Shown here one piece after another: positions 1-10,921 of a stretch of 64,000 nucleotides of DNA. Source of the DNA: Nannochloris sp. 'desiccata' (lineage: Eukaryota; Chlorophyta; Trebouxiophyceae; Chlorellales; Chlorellaceae); assembly GCA_019044685.2 (NCBI GenBank), contig JAGTXX020000011.1:2108001-2172000 (forward strand), in the 5' to 3' direction. The notes under the pieces are model-generated. The model was not told the DNA's origin. It searched no databases and worked only from the letters and a program-made list of their open reading frames with translations. The stretch's first letter is position 1. Each line of letters starts with the position of its first letter. The translations under genes and the position numbers were made by a program.

Positions 1-3000
1 CGTGCGATCGAGACCCGTGGAGAACGGATAGTCAAAACTTTAGATGCCATAGCTGCTGCTGAATCACGAGATGCATTTGCAAAATCTTTGTACTCCCGTC
101 TATTCGACTGGCTGGTCGCAGCAGTTAATCGTAAAATTGGAGCCATTGGTGGCGGCGGTCGTACTTCCCGCTCAATAGGCATTCTGGATATATATGGCTT
201 TGAATGCTTTGATCGCAATTCATTTGAACAATTATGCATAAATCTAGCCAATGAGAAGTTACAGCAAGCGTTCAATGCCCATGTGTTCAAGGGGGAACAA
301 GCAGAATACGCAGAAGAAGGCATTGCATGGAGTTATGTTGACTTTGTTGATAATCAAGACGTCTTGGATTTACTCGAAGGTTGCGTTGCTGCTGGTGCGG
401 GTAGTAATTCTACTGGTACACAGCAAGGTGTATTCCCATTAATTGATGAAGCATGTCGTCTTCCACGTGCTACACATCAAGATCTCGCTCATGCTCTTCG
501 TACAAGACTTGCTAGCCATTCTCGTTTTGGCATTCCCCGTCGGGACCAGCATGCATTTGCAGTACAGCACTACGCTGGAGAGGTTTGTTATAGTACTGAT
601 GCATTGTTGGATAAGAATAGAGATTTTGTTGTCGCTGAACATGCTGGATTGATGAGTAAAAGCTCAGCAGCGTTGCTGCAAGAGTTGTTCAAAGCTGAAA
701 AGATGTTGGAAGGGAGCGGTGGTAGTGGTCAGTTCGATGATCAAGGGAAGCGCCGCAGTGCGTTTATGTTGTCTACCGTCGGATCCCGTTTTCGTCGTCA
801 GCTTGGTGGGCTGATGAGTACGCTAGGAGAGTGCCAACCTCACTTTATTCGATGCATTAAGCCCAATTCTGAGTCCCTGCCAGGGGCTCTCGCCCCGCCT
901 TATGTACTTGAGCAGCTCCGTGCTGGTGGTGTTCTTGAAGCTGTGCGCATTGCCTGTGCTGGATTTCCCACTCGCAAACCTTTCCTCCCCTTTGCCCAGC
1001 GCTTTGCTTCTCTTCTAGGTGCTTCCAAGTTACATGAACTTGGCCTGCCAACGACCTCCACTGGTTTTGTGGACTGGTATGCAGCTAGCGAGGGTCAAAT
1101 AGCAGAAGCAGTGAAGCGTGTTATGAAAATATCTGGTATTGATGGCTGGCAAATGGGTCGCACGCGTGTCTTTTTGCGTGCAGGTCAACTAGCACAGTTG
1201 GAAGGCAGTCGTGGGCGTCTTCTGGCAATTGCTGCAGTGAAAGTACAGGCAGCGTGGAGAGCGTTGGAAGCGAGGAGACAGTTGGCCCGTGCACGTGCTG
1301 CTGCAAATCGTATTCAGAAAGCTTGGAGAGATTATGTTAAAGCCAAGGAGGCAGCTCGTTTTAGGCGGGAGGCTGCTGCTGTGCGACTTCAAGCAGCGTG
1401 GAAAAGACATGCAGCTAGAAAGGCCTACTTACATCACAAGAGAACGACGAAAGCTATTCTTATCCAATCGAATTGGCGTAGATACGTTGCTCGTAGCAAG
1501 TTCCTTGAAGAAACTGAGGCTGGGCGCCGTGCTGCGGCAAAAGCAGAAGAGGACGCTCGTCGGGCAGCATCAGCAACGACAATTCAGTCTTCTTGGCGTC
1601 GCGTTCTTGCCCAGCGCCAAGTTGCTGTACTTAGAAGACAAGCAAAACGTGTTAAAGCTTTGCAGCAAGAGCGAGATACTCTTGCTGCTGAACGTGCTAC
1701 GATGGCTGCTGCTTTGGCAGCGGCTGAAGCCCGGGCAACAACAGCAGAGGCAGATGTCGCTGCCAAGGCTGCTAGAATCTCCACGTTAGAGTCTGAAGTA
1801 GAGGAATTAGGTGCAGAAGTGGAATCTTCCAATGCTAAAATTACAGCAGCTATGTCTGCAGGTGCAGCAGGGGCCACTGCTGTAGAAGCAGCTGCAGCGG
1901 GTCGGGCTGCAGAGCTAGACCGTGCTCACAAACGTGCTGCTGCTGCTCTACGTGAAGAAGTTGAGGTGGCAAAACGGCAGAGAGGTGAAGCTGATGAACG
2001 TGCTGCAATTGCTGAAGGCAAACTTGCTCAGGTTCAAGCTGAACTAGATGCAGTGCGAGCTGAACTTGCACGCTCGGTGGTAGTACTCGAAGAGCGCCAA
2101 GGTGAGATCGCCGCTGCCAAGGACCTCGCAGCCCAAATGAAGAGAGAAAAGGAGGCTTTACGCGCTTCTTCTCAAGCAGCTACCATCGCTGCTGCAGCTG
2201 CCGCAGCCACAGCATTGAAACAAGCGGAAGATCGTGGCACTGCTGCCGCAGCTGCAGCGTCAAGCGCAGCTACCTCCGAGATTGAAACTCTGAAAAATCA
2301 ACTTGTCGATGCTGAATCCAAGGCATCACGCAACTCTGCTGCCCTTCGAGATGCTCAAGAGAAGAGTTCTCAGCTTGCTGCTCGTGTAGAAGCTCTCTGT
2401 TCTCGAACTGAGCGCCTTGAGGCTGATTCACATGCAGCTGCTGATAGAGAAGCTTCTTTACTTCAAGAGCTGGAAAATACACGACGTGCAGCAGCAGCTC
2501 GTGTGCGTACTCCTTCACCTCTTGCTATGGCTCAAAGCCCTGTATCTACACCCTTACGGCGTACTATTGCCCAAGAGCTTGATGCAGCAGCCAACGATAT
2601 CGGTGCTGCCTCCCCTGCCTCTCGTTCTGGTGGTATTCAAACGAACGAATTAGCCGCTGCACAGTCGGCATCAATGATGGCTCTTACCGAGGCAGTTGTT
2701 TTCCAAAGATTGCCTTTTGTTGATGCCTGGACTGGCTCTAGTGGCACTTTAGCTATTCCTCAAGCCGCATGGTTGTTACACCGCTGCTTGCTTCAGTGGG
2801 CTCGTCAATGGCGCGCGAGTGAAGTCGCAGCCGCTGCTCTTCACATTGAATCCTCCATTGCTGCTGCTGCGATTGCTGATCGTGGGTTAAGCTGCTCTGG
2901 CTACTGGCTCGCTGCTTCTCTTGCTACAGGAGCTTTACTCAAAATGCGGGTAGTAGGAAAACCTGATTTACAACAGTTATTTAAACTTGCTGATTCGTTT

Positions 3001-4353
3001 ATTGGTCTGACTGATTTGCATGTGGCCTTGGGAGGTGTCATTGCTGAAGAAATACCAGTCAATGTTGCGTTATTGCTCTCTGAAGAAGCTAAAAGGTGTG
3101 CTCGTCGTCGTTCCATTACTCGTCCCGCTTTAGCCCCGATGGCTGCAAACGGATCGAATACCAGTATCAATACCTCTGCTACTACTTCACCTACCATATG
3201 TCCTCCCGCTGGTGCTTCTATAACCACTACTCCTTCCTCTCCAGCAGACGTAGAGCTCGCTCATATGGGCTCTGCAGAGAGACATTGGCGGGCACTTCTC
3301 GGTGGCATTGCCAATGTCGTAGAAGTATTACGCACCCAAGGTGTCCCTGCAGCTGCTGTTCGTGCTGTTGTGTGGGCTACATTACGTTACATTGATGGAG
3401 AACTTCTCAACGCGTTGCTTTTGCGTCGTGATTGCTGCTCTGTCTCGGCAGCAAAGGCGCTTTTGACTGGGTTGGCGGCCATGCAAGACATTTCATCCTT
3501 TGTCGGTGCTGAGTGGGGCTGTGAGCCTGAAGAAGCAGCCCGTGCTTTAGACCGCTCAGCTCAGGCTGCGCGGTACTTAGTCCAGGGCAAAGACGACTGC
3601 GCCAGAAAGGCTTTAAGGGGCATCAACGTCTTGCAAGATCTCACTCGCCAGTGTCCAGCGTTGACCTTACAACAAGTCCATCGCCTTACCGAGCATCAGC
3701 ATGATGATTGGTTGGCTGGTACTGGAGCTTCTATGGGTAGCCAGACATTAGTATTACTTGAAATGCTGAGAAGATTGATGAATGAAAATAGAGCTCGTCT
3801 TGGTTTCGGGGGGGTGATTCAACCACCAGCCGCTGTCCACACAGCTGGAAATGGAGCTGCACCTGCTGCAGAGGGCATGACTCCTTCTCGCTGGGTACCA
3901 TTTGGTGAAGAAGAAAGCGCCGCTGCTGGTACAGGTGCAGGTGCTGGTAGGACTTTACCTGAATTAGATGAGGAAGATCTCTTAGTTGACTCTTCAGCTC
4001 CGTTTGCGATGTTTAGAATACCATTCCCAGTCACACGTCGATTACTGACTGAAGCGGCAAGGTCGTTTGTTGTGGCACCTGGACCTGGAACAAATGCAGC
4101 AAGTAATTCTAGTACCACTCCCCCTGGACCAAGGTTGCCTAACGGTAGCTTGCCTCAACTGTCCCCTAGTAAGACAACCTCCCCCGCTTCAAAGCAAGGG
4201 TCTCCCGCTGTGAGTGCTGGTGCTGCTCTTGCACAGCCCCGTTCTCCTGCACCTTCTGGGTTGTCGCTTCTGGATGCCATTGATCAGAGCTGTGCAAAGG
4301 CAGGTATTCCTGAGGCATTGTTGGTCAACCAGAATTTCACTTTCCTGAATTGA
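1..4353 (+). CDS. Class XI/V-like myosin heavy chain (5' partial)
   Basis: Actin-based motor for organelle and vesicle transport. The reading frame is open from base 1, so the N-terminal part of the motor lies outside the window; 1450 codons and the stop are present, without an intron. In order: the C-terminal half of the motor domain (LDIYGFECF, HFIRCIKPN, and an SH1-like ACAGFPTRKPF), a neck with about five IQ motifs near nt 1225-1630 (for example VQAAWRALEARRQ, IQKAWRDY, IQSNWRRYVARSKF), a long Ala/Glu-rich coiled coil to about nt 2500, and a C-terminal globular region at about nt 2690-4060 that resembles the dilute (DIL) cargo domain. Motor, IQ, coiled coil and DIL in this order is the class V/XI layout; in a green alga this would be class XI. 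The last 100 residues are Pro/Ser-rich and low complexity. Convergent with the next gene. Confidence 0.93.
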   Translation, partial: RAIETRGERIVKTLDAIAAAESRDAFAKSLYSRLFDWLVAAVNRKIGAIGGGGRTSRSIGILDIYGFECFDRNSFEQLCINLANEKLQQAFNAHVFKGEQAEYAEEGIAWSYVDFVDNQDVLDLLEGCVAAGAGSNSTGTQQGVFPLIDEACRLPRATHQDLAHALRTRLASHSRFGIPRRDQHAFAVQHYAGEVCYSTDALLDKNRDFVVAEHAGLMSKSSAALLQELFKAEKMLEGSGGSGQFDDQGKRRSAFMLSTVGSRFRRQLGGLMSTLGECQPHFIRCIKPNSESLPGALAPPYVLEQLRAGGVLEAVRIACAGFPTRKPFLPFAQRFASLLGASKLHELGLPTTSTGFVDWYAASEGQIAEAVKRVMKISGIDGWQMGRTRVFLRAGQLAQLEGSRGRLLAIAAVKVQAAWRALEARRQLARARAAANRIQKAWRDYVKAKEAARFRREAAAVRLQAAWKRHAARKAYLHHKRTTKAILIQSNWRRYVARSKFLEETEAGRRAAAKAEEDARRAASATTIQSSWRRVLAQRQVAVLRRQAKRVKALQQERDTLAAERATMAAALAAAEARATTAEADVAAKAARISTLESEVEELGAEVESSNAKITAAMSAGAAGATAVEAAAAGRAAELDRAHKRAAAALREEVEVAKRQRGEADERAAIAEGKLAQVQAELDAVRAELARSVVVLEERQGEIAAAKDLAAQMKREKEALRASSQAATIAAAAAAATALKQAEDRGTAAAAAASSAATSEIETLKNQLVDAESKASRNSAALRDAQEKSSQLAARVEALCSRTERLEADSHAAADREASLLQELENTRRAAAARVRTPSPLAMAQSPVSTPLRRTIAQELDAAANDIGAASPASRSGGIQTNELAAAQSASMMALTEAVVFQRLPFVDAWTGSSGTLAIPQAAWLLHRCLLQWARQWRASEVAAAALHIESSIAAAAIADRGLSCSGYWLAASLATGALLKMRVVGKPDLQQLFKLADSFIGLTDLHVALGGVIAEEIPVNVALLLSEEAKRCARRRSITRPALAPMAANGSNTSINTSATTSPTICPPAGASITTTPSSPADVELAHMGSAERHWRALLGGIANVVEVLRTQGVPAAAVRAVVWATLRYIDGELLNALLLRRDCCSVSAAKALLTGLAAMQDISSFVGAEWGCEPEEAARALDRSAQAARYLVQGKDDCARKALRGINVLQDLTRQCPALTLQQVHRLTEHQHDDWLAGTGASMGSQTLVLLEMLRRLMNENRARLGFGGVIQPPAAVHTAGNGAAPAAEGMTPSRWVPFGEEESAAAGTGAGAGRTLPELDEEDLLVDSSAPFAMFRIPFPVTRRLLTEAARSFVVAPGPGTNAASNSSTTPPGPRLPNGSLPQLSPSKTTSPASKQGSPAVSAGAALAQPRSPAPSGLSLLDAIDQSCAKAGIPEALLVNQNFTFLN

Positions 4354-4590
4354 TTACTTTCTTTTTAACAGACGTCTGATCGTAACAAATAAATCTTTCA
4401 AGTTATTTTCTCTCATCACCTTTTTTATCAAAACCCCTTTGGTTCACTATTATTCTTAATTCGATTTTATGATTTTCTTTGATTGATTTATTAGCTCATT
4501 GATGTAGAGCTTTTGTCCTTTTTAAATGTAATTTCAAAAGAAGGAAGACGGACGGGGAAAGAAAACAAACAAAATATAGAAGAGGCGATT

Positions 4591-4595
4591 TTACA
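4591..4595 (-). terminator. TGTAA polyadenylation signal candidate (PDH E1 beta)
   Basis: TGTAA on the minus strand about 41 nt downstream of the stop codon. UGUAA is the usual poly(A) signal of chlorophyte algae. Confidence 0.5.
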
Positions 4596-4635
4596 ACTAC
4601 CTATGTTTACTATATACTAAAGACCTCCATATCTT

Positions 4636-6072
4636 TTACTTCCCAAGCATCTTCTTGACTACACGCACCACATCATCCACCTGTGGCAACGATGCTGTCT
4701 CCAAATGTGCTGCATATGGCATTGGAATTTCAACACCGGTAATCCTCTCTGGCGGTGCATCCAATTCATCAAAACAATCCTCAACAGCAACGCTGACAAT
4801 TTCAGAACCAATACCATTTTGAGGCCATCCTTCTTCCACATTTAATAATCTGTGAGTTTTCCGTACAGAAGTAGCGATAGTCTCGCGATCAAGAGGTTTT
4901 AATGATCTTAAATTAACGACTTCACAATTGATTCCATCTTTTTCGAGAATTTCTGCAGCCTTAAGGCAATATCCAACCATTTTACCGAATGAAGTCAATG
5001 TGATATCGGTACCTTCACGCTGAATTTTGGCCTTTCCAATAGGAAGAACAAAATCCTTATCAAGGACCGCATCAGAAACGGGGAAGGGCTCTCCGTACAA
5101 AATTTCATTTTCCAAAAAGATCACTGGATCAGGGTCTCGAATAGATGCTTTAAGAAGACCACGGCAATCTTCACTATCATAAGGTGTCACCACTTTAAGA
5201 CCCGGGACAGAGCTATACCAAGCTGCAAAGCATTGAGAATGCTGCGCGGCAACTCCTGCTGCTGCGCCATTGGCGCCACGGAAGACGATAGGCACGTTAA
5301 TCTGTCCTGAAGACATGTAGTTATGCTTGGCTGCTGAGTTAATGATTTGATCAAAGGCTTGCATAGAGAAATTGAACGTCATGAATTCTACAATGGGTCT
5401 AAGGCCTTGCATTGCAGCACCAATTCCAATTCCTGTGAAGCCAGCCTCCGTAATGGGAGTATCCTTGATTCTTTTAGGGCCGTATTTCTGAAGTAAACCA
5501 CGGGTGATTTTATATGCTCCTTGGTATTCGGCTACTTCTTCACCCATGATAAATACCTGTTTATAGTTTAAAGAGAAGCAAAGAGAGGGGAAAAGTAAGT
5601 GACGACAAACAGGAGCGTGGAATTTCTCAAGTATTTATTTATTTCTTAACTAAGGAGCCTAGAGAGTTCCCTTTTCGACCAAATCCAATAGCATACCTTA
5701 TCATCACGTGCCATCTCTTCATCCATAGCAGAGTTGAGCGCATCACGCACGGTCATCTGCAGGGTTTGAGAAAACAAGGGTTGAGCAAATGAGATGACGA
5801 CAAACTGAGCAGATAATAACTCGGTCCTATGCCAGGAAATTTGAAATATAAGAACTAACCTGCGTAGTAGCATAGGTGCGGACTAGCTGCTGTTCGCCAG
5901 CAGTGAAACCCTGCAAAGTGTAAATCAGATGGAAATGTGAATAAAGAGTGTAACAAGGCTTGACTTGATAAAAGAACACAAATCGTGATTGAAATCAACT
6001 TAATGACTGTTACTAAGTACTCACCTGATTGCGGCGCAAGGCCTGGGCAGCAAATCTTCCCAAACTCTGCAT
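4636..6072 (-). CDS. PDHB: Pyruvate dehydrogenase E1 component subunit beta, mitochondrial
   Basis: Beta subunit of the thiamine-diphosphate E1 enzyme of the mitochondrial pyruvate dehydrogenase complex. Four exons, read right to left: 6072-6025, 5910-5860, 5756-5697 and 5556-4636. All introns are phase 0 with GT-AG ends, giving about 359 aa, the usual family length. The start gives [16 protein letters not shown], an Arg-rich amphipathic presequence, followed by RTYATTQ and then the mature start [15 protein letters not shown]. Family signatures include [41 protein letters not shown], the potassium-loop region around [17 protein letters not shown], and [12 protein letters not shown]. The sequence is of the mitochondrial/alphaproteobacterial type, not the plastid type. 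A TGTAA lies downstream of the stop. Confidence 0.95.
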
Positions 6073-6357
6073 TTGCTCTAGCGAAAAAGCGTATATCGGC
6101 TATCAACGCCGACCCTACAGTAAATCCCAACAGTTTATTATATCTGTTTTATTATACCCAAGTGGGTGGTCTGTATTGTCTTTTATATGGGCATGCATAA
6201 GAGCAGAAACGCAGCACGATGGCAAAGCAGAGGAGAGTTGGCTCTAAATTCAAATTTGTGGCAACTTGATAGGATTTTAAAAAGTAAATTCACATTGCTT
6301 GCAAGGAAAGGGTTATAAAATATTGAATTAACGAGCGTGTGAAGTCTTTCTCCAGCA

Positions 6358-7586
6358 ATGTTGGCCGTAGATCAGAAAATTGTCGAAGAAGCTCTTGCCA
6401 AGCGCAAGAGTTTTATTTTGGAGAATCTCGAGTAAGAGATCGAAGAAATACATCAATTAAGTATAAATAAAGACAATGCATACCTGTGGACGAATAAATT
6501 TCTCTCTATTCTACCTATTGCAGCTCCATGACTTTGAAAATTTTAAGGAAGCACCTTGAGGAAGACCTTGGTTTGGAAGCTGATGCCCTTAAACCTTTCA
6601 AGAAGATGATTGGCGAATACGTCGACACGGTAAGCCTTTGATTATTCGCTCTCTAACGGACTAATACTTAAATTTGTACCCATCTTGTTTCTGGCCTCTT
6701 CGCCGCTGAAAAGTTGAAAATAATTTCCTCTTGTAGTTGATGGCTCCTCCTGCTGCTGAAGAATCTGAAGGGGAAGAGGAAGCAGCTTCTGATAGCGGCT
6801 CTGATTCTGAGGAAGAGAAGAAAAAATCTTCCAAAAAACGCAAAAGCAGCTCTCCTAAAATCGCTACCGCTTCCAAGGCCGCTGCCAGAACGTACAGCAA
6901 AAAGGTCGATCGTATGCGCTCCCTCTGCCGTCAAGCTACCATAACTATTCCTCCCAACATTTATGTCAAGAATAAGACTGATAGGGAGCTTGAAGCAGCC
7001 TTTGAAGCACTTTTAGAGAAAAATGGGCTCGAAGCAAACGCTGGAGCTAATGAAGTAGCTAAGGTGAAGGCACAGCTTCAAATTCAGCGTGATTTGGATG
7101 GCATTGACACGTCAAACATCATTTCTGATGGAAGACGTAGCAGAAGAGGAGGTGCAACTAACTACAAGTAAGTTATTTTGCCCCTACTTCCTTCATTTCA
7201 GGGAAAATGCATTTTTGTACTATCAATTTAAAGCTTAATCTTATTATTCTCTCCACCTGTGCAGGGAAATGCTCAAGGTTTCAAGTGACAGCGAAGAAGA
7301 GGAGGAAGAACAAGAAGAGGATAGCGATGATGAAGGAAGCAATCCCGGCTCTGAGAGCGAAAAAGAAGAAGAATCACCAGAAAAGAAGAAAAAGAAGAAA
7401 ACAGATTCCCCCGTCTCAACTAAGAAAGATTCTCCTAAGATTGAGAACTCACCCCAGCAGGCTAAGAGGGCTACACCCAAGACATCTGCACTTGCGCCAC
7501 AGTCTGCAGGTAAAGAGGGTAAGGCACTGGCTGATATTGGAAATCAGAAAACCGGAAGCCTTGCGGATTGGTCTGACGACGAGTAA
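6358..7586 (+). CDS. HIRIP3/CHZ-like histone chaperone with N-terminal DEK_C-type domain
   Basis: Probable nuclear histone H2A-H2B chaperone. Four exons: 6358-6431, 6524-6629, 6737-7167 and 7265-7586, about 310 aa. Residues 1-60 (ILENLDSMTLKILRKHLEEDLG) form a small helical unit like the DEK C-terminal domain, also found at the start of HIRIP3 homologues. A Ser/Glu/Lys-rich stretch follows. The conserved block at about residues 115-205 (DRMRSLCRQATI through IDTSNIISDGRRSRRGG) matches the C-terminal HIRIP3 region, which has the same 'ANIIS..RRRR' ending. The tail is acidic and phospho-site rich with basic KKKKKK patches, and the protein ends in ADWSDDE. Its closeness to the convergent upstream gene's promoter (285 nt) suggests a shared divergent promoter with PDH E1 beta. 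DEK itself is less likely, as no SAP box is seen. Confidence 0.75.
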
Positions 7587-8081
7587 AAATTAATAATTAA
7601 TAATTTGACTGACTGGGTTGGATAGCTTGGTGTTATTATTTTTAAATAATCCCGTTCTATTCACTTGTCTTCGCCCACGAGATCTATGCACTGGTCACGT
7701 GGCAGCTCATATGCTACAACAGTGCTGTCCATGCTATCATCGACTCGTGGAAAGAAAGAAAAAATATCAAATGAAAACACTATGAGGATTCTGTCCCTGA
7801 TGCGGAGGCATTTGTAAAGAGAAAATTATAAACTTAAAGTCAAGAGAAATTGGAAATTTTGTCTTCTGCCTACCTGCTGATGTAGAACTCAGCAGCTTTG
7901 TCAACTTGAATTCAAAGCGCCGTTGGCTTTGATTGGAGCTCCATATATTTTGCTTCAAGAAAAACACAGTGGCTTGATTCATTTTTCATTTACACACAAG
8001 TAGAGAAATTTTAGATGACAATGCGCGTTGCCATAAGATCATAGCCTCTAAAATTGCAAAGACATTGCCAATTTTATTTAA
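7587..8081. other. Intergenic region, no gene seen
   Basis: 495 nt between two plus-strand genes. It holds the 3' UTR of the HIRIP3-like gene and the promoter of the NFACT gene. A minus-strand frame at 7767-7982 resembles no family and is probably chance. Confidence 0.5.
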
Positions 8082-10497
8082 ATGAATGTCATGTGTATTA
8101 GCTCAAACGCATTCTTGAGATCAAGGCTCTCAATTCTAGCCTTGAAGACACCGTTCCAATCCACGTTGCTATCCCTCTCCTGGAGACAACTGAGCAATGG
8201 CCAGCTCTCTAACAGATCTTTTGCTGCAACGGCGGTGGTCGGCAACCAGCAGCAGGGTGGTGGTGGTGCTTCTACTCCAACAAGCACTCCTTTAATTACC
8301 AACCAACCCAATCCTACTAGCACCACACAATCAGGCTCTGTCATCAGCAATGGAGCCAGAGTTCAGCCATTTGATTTCACTTCTCTAAGTACCTGTGTGG
8401 CTGAGCTCCGCCGTCATTGGATTCCTTCTCGAATAGAAGAGGCTGTTCAATACCACCCTTCAGCTGTCGCATTGCGATTACGTACCATGGAACACACAAC
8501 CTGGCTATATTTAAGCTGGAACCCTACGTTAGCGCATGTAGGAATCAGCGAAGAAGGCCCTCCGAGAGGTTCAGCTGCTCAAGTTTTCTCTTTTGGAGAA
8601 CAAATGCATAGCGCTTTAAAAGGGCTTGTACTAACTGACGCGAGTATTCCACAGCCCTGGGAACGTACGATGGCGTTGGAATTTTCAGTCAGGCCTGGCG
8701 AACAGGTTAGTGAAAACAACCAGTTGATTGTTTACGTGGAAATAGTAGGTAGATATTCAAATGTGATTCTATCTCACGGCGGCAATGTTGTTGCGGCAGG
8801 GCACCAAGTAGGTACAAAAATGTCCAGTGTGCGAGCAATATACGTAGGAAAACCATATGCAATGCCACCATCACCACATGGAATCTCGCCAACGTCTTGT
8901 GAAAGCTTTGAAGACTGGAAAAAAGTAGTTTTATTAGCCAGCAACAGCAGTAATGATAATGGCAGTGACAGGGGAGAGAGAGCGAAGTCAAAGGAGAAAG
9001 GCTCTCCTCCTATAACAATTTTAAATGCATTAACACGCAATTTTCTCGGTGTGAGTCCTTCATTAGTTCGAAGTTTCTGTGAAACAGCGGGAATAGCCCC
9101 AGATACGGATCCTGCTGTGCTGGAAGACGCAGCATGGCATGGTCTATATGCTCAGTGGACGCAGTGGTTGGACGCTATGAAAATTTTGTTAAACGAAAAT
9201 AAAGGCAGCGATGGCTTTAATAATGATAATTCTGCTTTTAAAACTGCGTGTTCGCCTTCTTCTGGAGCGTATAGTGTTGTACTAGATAATAATGGAAGCG
9301 CTACTAGCTCTGGTTTTAATACTAATGAAGAAATAGGGTCCTCTCCATTGAGATTTATGAGATCGTATTACGGTTGGTTTGAATCTGGTAATGAATTTGA
9401 GCAGGTGAGCGGGGAGAGCAGTCTATTATTATCTACCCCTCTTTTTATATCTACCCTCTTGTTTTTAATTTTGTTCCTTTTATCTTCTCATACGTAAGGA
9501 AACAAGGGAAATTAACCTTATAATTTCTTTTTTTTTTTTCGTACAGGCAAAGCAGCGGGTGTTGAAAGGCGTGAGCAATGCTGTCACTAGAATATCCAAA
9601 AAAATAGCTTCATTAGAACGGCAATCTTCTGATCCGTCTGTCCACGAAGGAACATCACATTTTGCTGACCTTATCATGGCGAATATTCATACAATTAAGC
9701 CTGCAGCATCGAGTATTACTGTAGAGGACTGGAATACTGGACTAGATGTGACGGTGCCCCTGGATGCGACAAAAACAGCAATAGAATGCGCAAAAGACTA
9801 TTATAAAAAAGCTAGAAAACAACGACGAGCTGTTGATCAAGTGGCTCCCTTATTAGAAGAAGCGCGCCAGCAGTTGGAATATTTGCAAGACACTGAATGC
9901 ATGGTGCAGCAGCTTGAAGGAAAAGATGTTATCGAAGATGTAGCTGCTTTAAGAGAGACTGAATCAGAATTGGTCGCGGATGGGTTTATGAAGGCGTCTT
10001 CAGATGCTGCGTTAGCTGAAAAGGCAGCGGGAAAAGCTCGAAAAGCAGCGAAAAAAACATCTAAAAGACAGAAAAATGGCGGCGGTAATGGTAATGGTGA
10101 AGATGGTGAAGGCTATCGTCGATACAGTTCTCCAAGCGGCTTTACTGTCCTTATTGGACGTAACAGCAAGCAAAATGACTACCTGACAACACGCATGGCT
10201 CAAGCTACTGATGTGTGGATGCATGCACGTGGTGTTCCTGGCGCTCACGTGCTTTTACGGGTTCCACCTGGCAAAGAAGCTGCTGACGGAGATCTTCAAT
10301 ACACTGCTGATTTGGCAGCTTTCTTTAGCAGAGCACGAAGCGAAGGCAAATTAGATGTGACTGTAGCAAACCCAGCGCATATTACGAAACCAAAGGGGGC
10401 AAAACCAGGTCAGGTGTTGGTTAAACAGGAGAAAGTTTTGATTGGAATGCCTGCAAAGAGTGCCGCTGCAGCTGGGAGCGGTGGTGGTGGTGATTAG
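8082..10497 (+). CDS. NFACT/RqcH-type ribosome quality-control protein, organelle-targeted
   Basis: Homologue of bacterial RqcH (FbpA) and eukaryotic NEMF/Rqc2, which bind the peptidyl-tRNA-blocked large ribosomal subunit and direct C-terminal tailing of stalled chains. Two exons, 8082-9404 and 9547-10497, phase-0 intron, about 757 aa. The first 80 or so residues (Arg/Ser-rich, then Gly/Thr-rich) look like a transit peptide. NFACT-N begins near FTSLSTCVAELRRHWIP and includes QPWERTMALEFSV and EIVGRYSNVILSHGG. A coiled-coil middle (residues about 445-610) is followed by NFACT-R at 640-745: YRRYSSPSGFTVLIGRNS, ATDVWMHARGVPGAHVLLR, then AHITKPKGAKPGQV. The bacterial-type layout without the long cytosolic NEMF C-terminal region, plus the presequence, suggests action in the plastid (or mitochondrion). 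The position of the catalytic Asp-Arg pair of RqcH appears to be Glu-Arg here (PWER). Confidence 0.85.
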
Positions 10498-10921
10498 TAA
10501 ATTTTACTATTTGGCAATTTTAGTGGATTAATTATTTGATATTGCTGGATTTACTGATAGCTACTATGTATAAGTACTGATTTACAGGAAAAATTAAAGA
10601 GAAATAGTCGAATTAGCCCCCCACACATGAACGACAATAATCGCAACAGCAGGGGGGATTCTTTTCTAAAATTAAAAACAACAAATGAAGAATAAAGAGG
10701 GAATTTTTCTTTGTATCTCAAGAACCTAAACTGCTTTGCTATGTATAAGAAACTAGTAAATATAGCAACATACAGCAAGCTCTAGTCATCATAGGGGGGG
10801 GGGGGGGGGGGGGTGAAACAATCGAGAATATATTGATTATTTCCAAGAGCGGTGCCACGGTGCGTTAAAATTTTTAATCATCAAGTTTTCTATTTTCACA
10901 ATAAAAATAAAAGACCTAACC
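10498..10921. other. Convergent intergenic region with a G homopolymer
   Basis: 424 nt between converging genes, A+T-rich apart from an uninterrupted run of 20 G at 10794-10813. No gene is seen. The length of such a run is often unreliable in sequencing. Confidence 0.6.
10794..10813 (+). repeat. Poly-G run (20 G)
   Basis: Uninterrupted mononucleotide G tract, C on the minus strand. It lies in the likely 3' UTR of the plastid dihydrolipoamide dehydrogenase gene. Such a tract could form G-quadruplex structure on the plus strand. Confidence 0.95.
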
